From positions 1 to 13,940 of the forward strand of contig URLM01000048.1 in the NCBI GenBank assembly GCA_900548775.1: a DNA stretch of 13,940 bases, read 5' to 3'. The DNA comes from an uncultured Olsenella sp. (GTDB lineage Bacteria; Actinomycetota; Coriobacteriia; Coriobacteriales; Atopobiaceae). The position numbers and the translations under genes are program-made. Below, piece after piece: positions 12,756-13,940 of the stretch (positions are counted from its first letter, which is position 1; each line of letters opens with the position of its first letter). The notes under the pieces were generated by a model. That model was given only the letters and a program-made list of their open reading frames with translations, made no database searches and was not told where the DNA came from.

Positions 12756-13739
12756 CTAGTCCTCCTCGCGCTGGCCGGGGAACATCTTGCGCTCCGAGAA
12801 CTCCGCCTGCACCGTGGCAAGCATGAGGTCCACGTCCTCAAGGCCCAGATGGCGTTCCTTCTCATTCTTGCTCAGCGTCCCGCGGCGGCGCGCCCAGTTC
12901 TCGAGCGTGGCGGGATGCGTCTCGCGGGGGAGCAGGCGCACCTCAGGGTCCAGGCGGCGGCAGATGTCGCGCGTGTCTATGGGAATGACCTTGCCGGCCT
13001 TGCGCGCCTCGGCGTAGCCGTCAACGTTGAGCATGAACCAGGAGTCCTCGAAAGCAGCATTGTGGGCCATGTAGGGGAAGGTGGTGAGCGCGGCGAGAAT
13101 GGCCTTCTGCATCTTGGGGTTCTGGCGCAGGGGGGCCACGCCTTCGAGGTCCTTCCAGGTGATGTGATGGATCTCTGTGAGCGGCACGCCCTTCTCGGCG
13201 TACATCTCGGGCATGCCGCAGTAGGCGGAGTAGGGATTGGTGGGCTTTGCCGTGGGCGTGAGGTTCATGAACTCCAGGCCCACGTTGATCACGTAGCCGC
13301 GGTCGGGCTCGCGGTCCGAGGTCTCGAGGTCGATGCCTACCACGGCGCCCCACACCGGCGCGTCTACGTAGGCGATGCCCAGGTCAGAGGCTGTGGGGCC
13401 AGCGACGCGCGCTACCTCCTCGTCGCTTCTGTGCTGGAGCGTGGCCACGCCGTGGATAAGATCGGCATCCGAGAGGCGCCGTGCGAGGTTGAGGCCGTTG
13501 GTGTTTCTCAGTCGCTCGATGCCATAGCGGTCGCATATGTCGCGGTTCCTGTCGGCAAGGCCACGCACCAGGTCAAACGAGAAGGGCTCGCGGCCAAGCG
13601 GCGCGGCCTTCCAGGCGTCTGTCAGGACCTTGATGGCCTCCTCGTTCTTCGTGCGTTCCTGGGTGAGCGAGTCGTCGTCGGTGAGAAAGCCCGGGAAGAC
13701 GAAGGCATTTGCCTGTTCGATTGCCTGGGAGAGGTCCAT
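12756..13739 (-). CDS. DEDDh 3'-5' exonuclease-like protein with unknown N-terminal region
   Basis: 327 residues. The C-terminal part is a DnaQ-like exonuclease fold: VVGIDLETSD (133-142) supplies D137 and E139, MAHNAAFEDSWFML (224-237) is the HNAxFD motif, and RHLGLEDVDLML (296-307) gives H297 and D302 at the usual H+5 spacing. The third acid is odd: the residue after HNAAF is E231, with D232 next, so activity may be altered. Residues 1-130 match nothing I know; they contain FVFPGFLTDDDSLTQERTKN and a helical stretch with LARRLSDADLIHGVATLQHR. Such exonucleases act in proofreading, repair or RNA turnover. The ATG at 13739-13737 has only a weak ribosome site, but an upstream in-frame ATG (13817) would lie before the predicted transcript start. 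It forms a coupled pair with the LysR gene. Confidence 0.82.
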   Translation of the reverse strand: MDLSQAIEQANAFVFPGFLTDDDSLTQERTKNEEAIKVLTDAWKAAPLGREPFSFDLVRGLADRNRDICDRYGIERLRNTNGLNLARRLSDADLIHGVATLQHRSDEEVARVAGPTASDLGIAYVDAPVWGAVVGIDLETSDREPDRGYVINVGLEFMNLTPTAKPTNPYSAYCGMPEMYAEKGVPLTEIHHITWKDLEGVAPLRQNPKMQKAILAALTTFPYMAHNAAFEDSWFMLNVDGYAEARKAGKVIPIDTRDICRRLDPEVRLLPRETHPATLENWARRRGTLSKNEKERHLGLEDVDLMLATVQAEFSERKMFPGQREED

Positions 13740-13819
13740 GCTTGCCGCTTTCGCTTCTGGCGGGCGGGGCCCGCGCTGTTGCCGTGTGAGGCGTCCGGTG
13801 GAGCCAGACGGAACCATAC

Positions 13820-13828
13820 AGATTAGCA
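13820..13828 (-). promoter_or_regulatory. Extended -10 for the exonuclease-LysR pair
   Basis: Read leftward, TGCTAATCT is an extended -10 (TGn-TAATCT, 5 of 6 for the hexamer). The -35 position (13843-13848) is poor. A start near 13813 gives a leader of about 74 nt to the ATG at 13739, supporting that start. Confidence 0.45.
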
Positions 13829-13940
13829 GAGGGGCGTGGCGACGGTGTGCCGGGACGGTAGGCGGTGCTGCGTGCCGGCGCTATTTGCTAATGTGCGATA
13901 AAGAAGTAATAGAAGTGTAAAAAATTTTGCCGTTCCTATC
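13829..13940. other. Right-edge non-coding sequence, possible outward promoter
   Basis: No gene is seen. TGCTAATGT (13886-13894) on the plus strand is another extended -10-like motif and would read off the right edge, through the AT-rich stretch after 13895. The gene it would serve lies outside the window. Confidence 0.3.

Noticed and set aside
12755..12865. A 37-residue N-terminal extension of the LysR regulator
   Set aside because: It overlaps the exonuclease gene and has no ribosome site, whereas GAGGAGGA precedes MRLQQLRYL, the usual LysR start.

Overview
The window is GC-rich bacterial DNA with strong Shine-Dalgarno sites and dense genes. The gene set suggests an anaerobic, fermentative member of the Actinobacteria, most likely class Coriobacteriia (Olsenella/Atopobium/Collinsella-like). 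That placement rests on the style of the proteins, the group-B-like [FeFe] hydrogenase, a D-lactate-type dehydrogenase and the GC bias. It is inference, not proof.

Layout from left to right. (1) 1-2536: a divergent sugar-acid module. A GntR/FCD repressor, cut by the left edge, reads leftward, and kdgK-eda (2-keto-3-deoxygluconate kinase and KDPG aldolase) reads rightward. Together the two enzymes take 2-keto-3-deoxygluconate to pyruvate and glyceraldehyde 3-phosphate. (2) 2561-3225: a Phd/YefM antitoxin and RelE/ParE-like toxin pair. Its control region holds two concentric inverted repeats, and the outer one can mask the antitoxin ribosome binding site. (3) 3261-4151: an RluA-type pseudouridine synthase. 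(4) 4322-5911: a monomeric [FeFe] hydrogenase, followed by a large two-part palindrome (5965-6036) and a terminator serving the opposite strand. (5) 6189-6497: a small conserved-looking protein of unknown function, reading leftward. (6) 6776-7630: a nitroreductase-fold protein. (7) 7653-7996: a region with no ordinary gene but with a promoter-like sequence, several nested complementary segments and a classic rho-independent terminator. I read it as a structured non-coding RNA of about 310 nt, possibly carrying a 22-codon ORF. (8) 8056-9042: a D-2-hydroxyacid (D-lactate) dehydrogenase, leftward. (9) 9043-9746: about 700 bases without a gene but rich in structure. It holds a CRISPR-like 28-bp repeat pair, a 75-nt perfect-arm hairpin, an 11-unit tandem array of 16-18-bp units and a dyad just before htpG. 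(10) 9747-11717: htpG (Hsp90). (11) 11744-13739: a leftward pair, a DEDDh exonuclease-like gene followed after a 1-base gap by a LysR regulator. (12) 13740-13940: promoter-like sequence and an AT-rich right edge.

The metabolic genes fit a fermenter: sugar-acid breakdown feeds pyruvate, while D-lactate formation and a ferredoxin-type hydrogenase deal with reductant. The stress and defence genes (toxin-antitoxin, HtpG) are not obviously linked to these. The most unusual signals are non-coding: the structured RNA at 7688-7996, the concentric repeats controlling the toxin-antitoxin pair, and the palindrome and repeat elements at 5965-6036 and 9212-9613.
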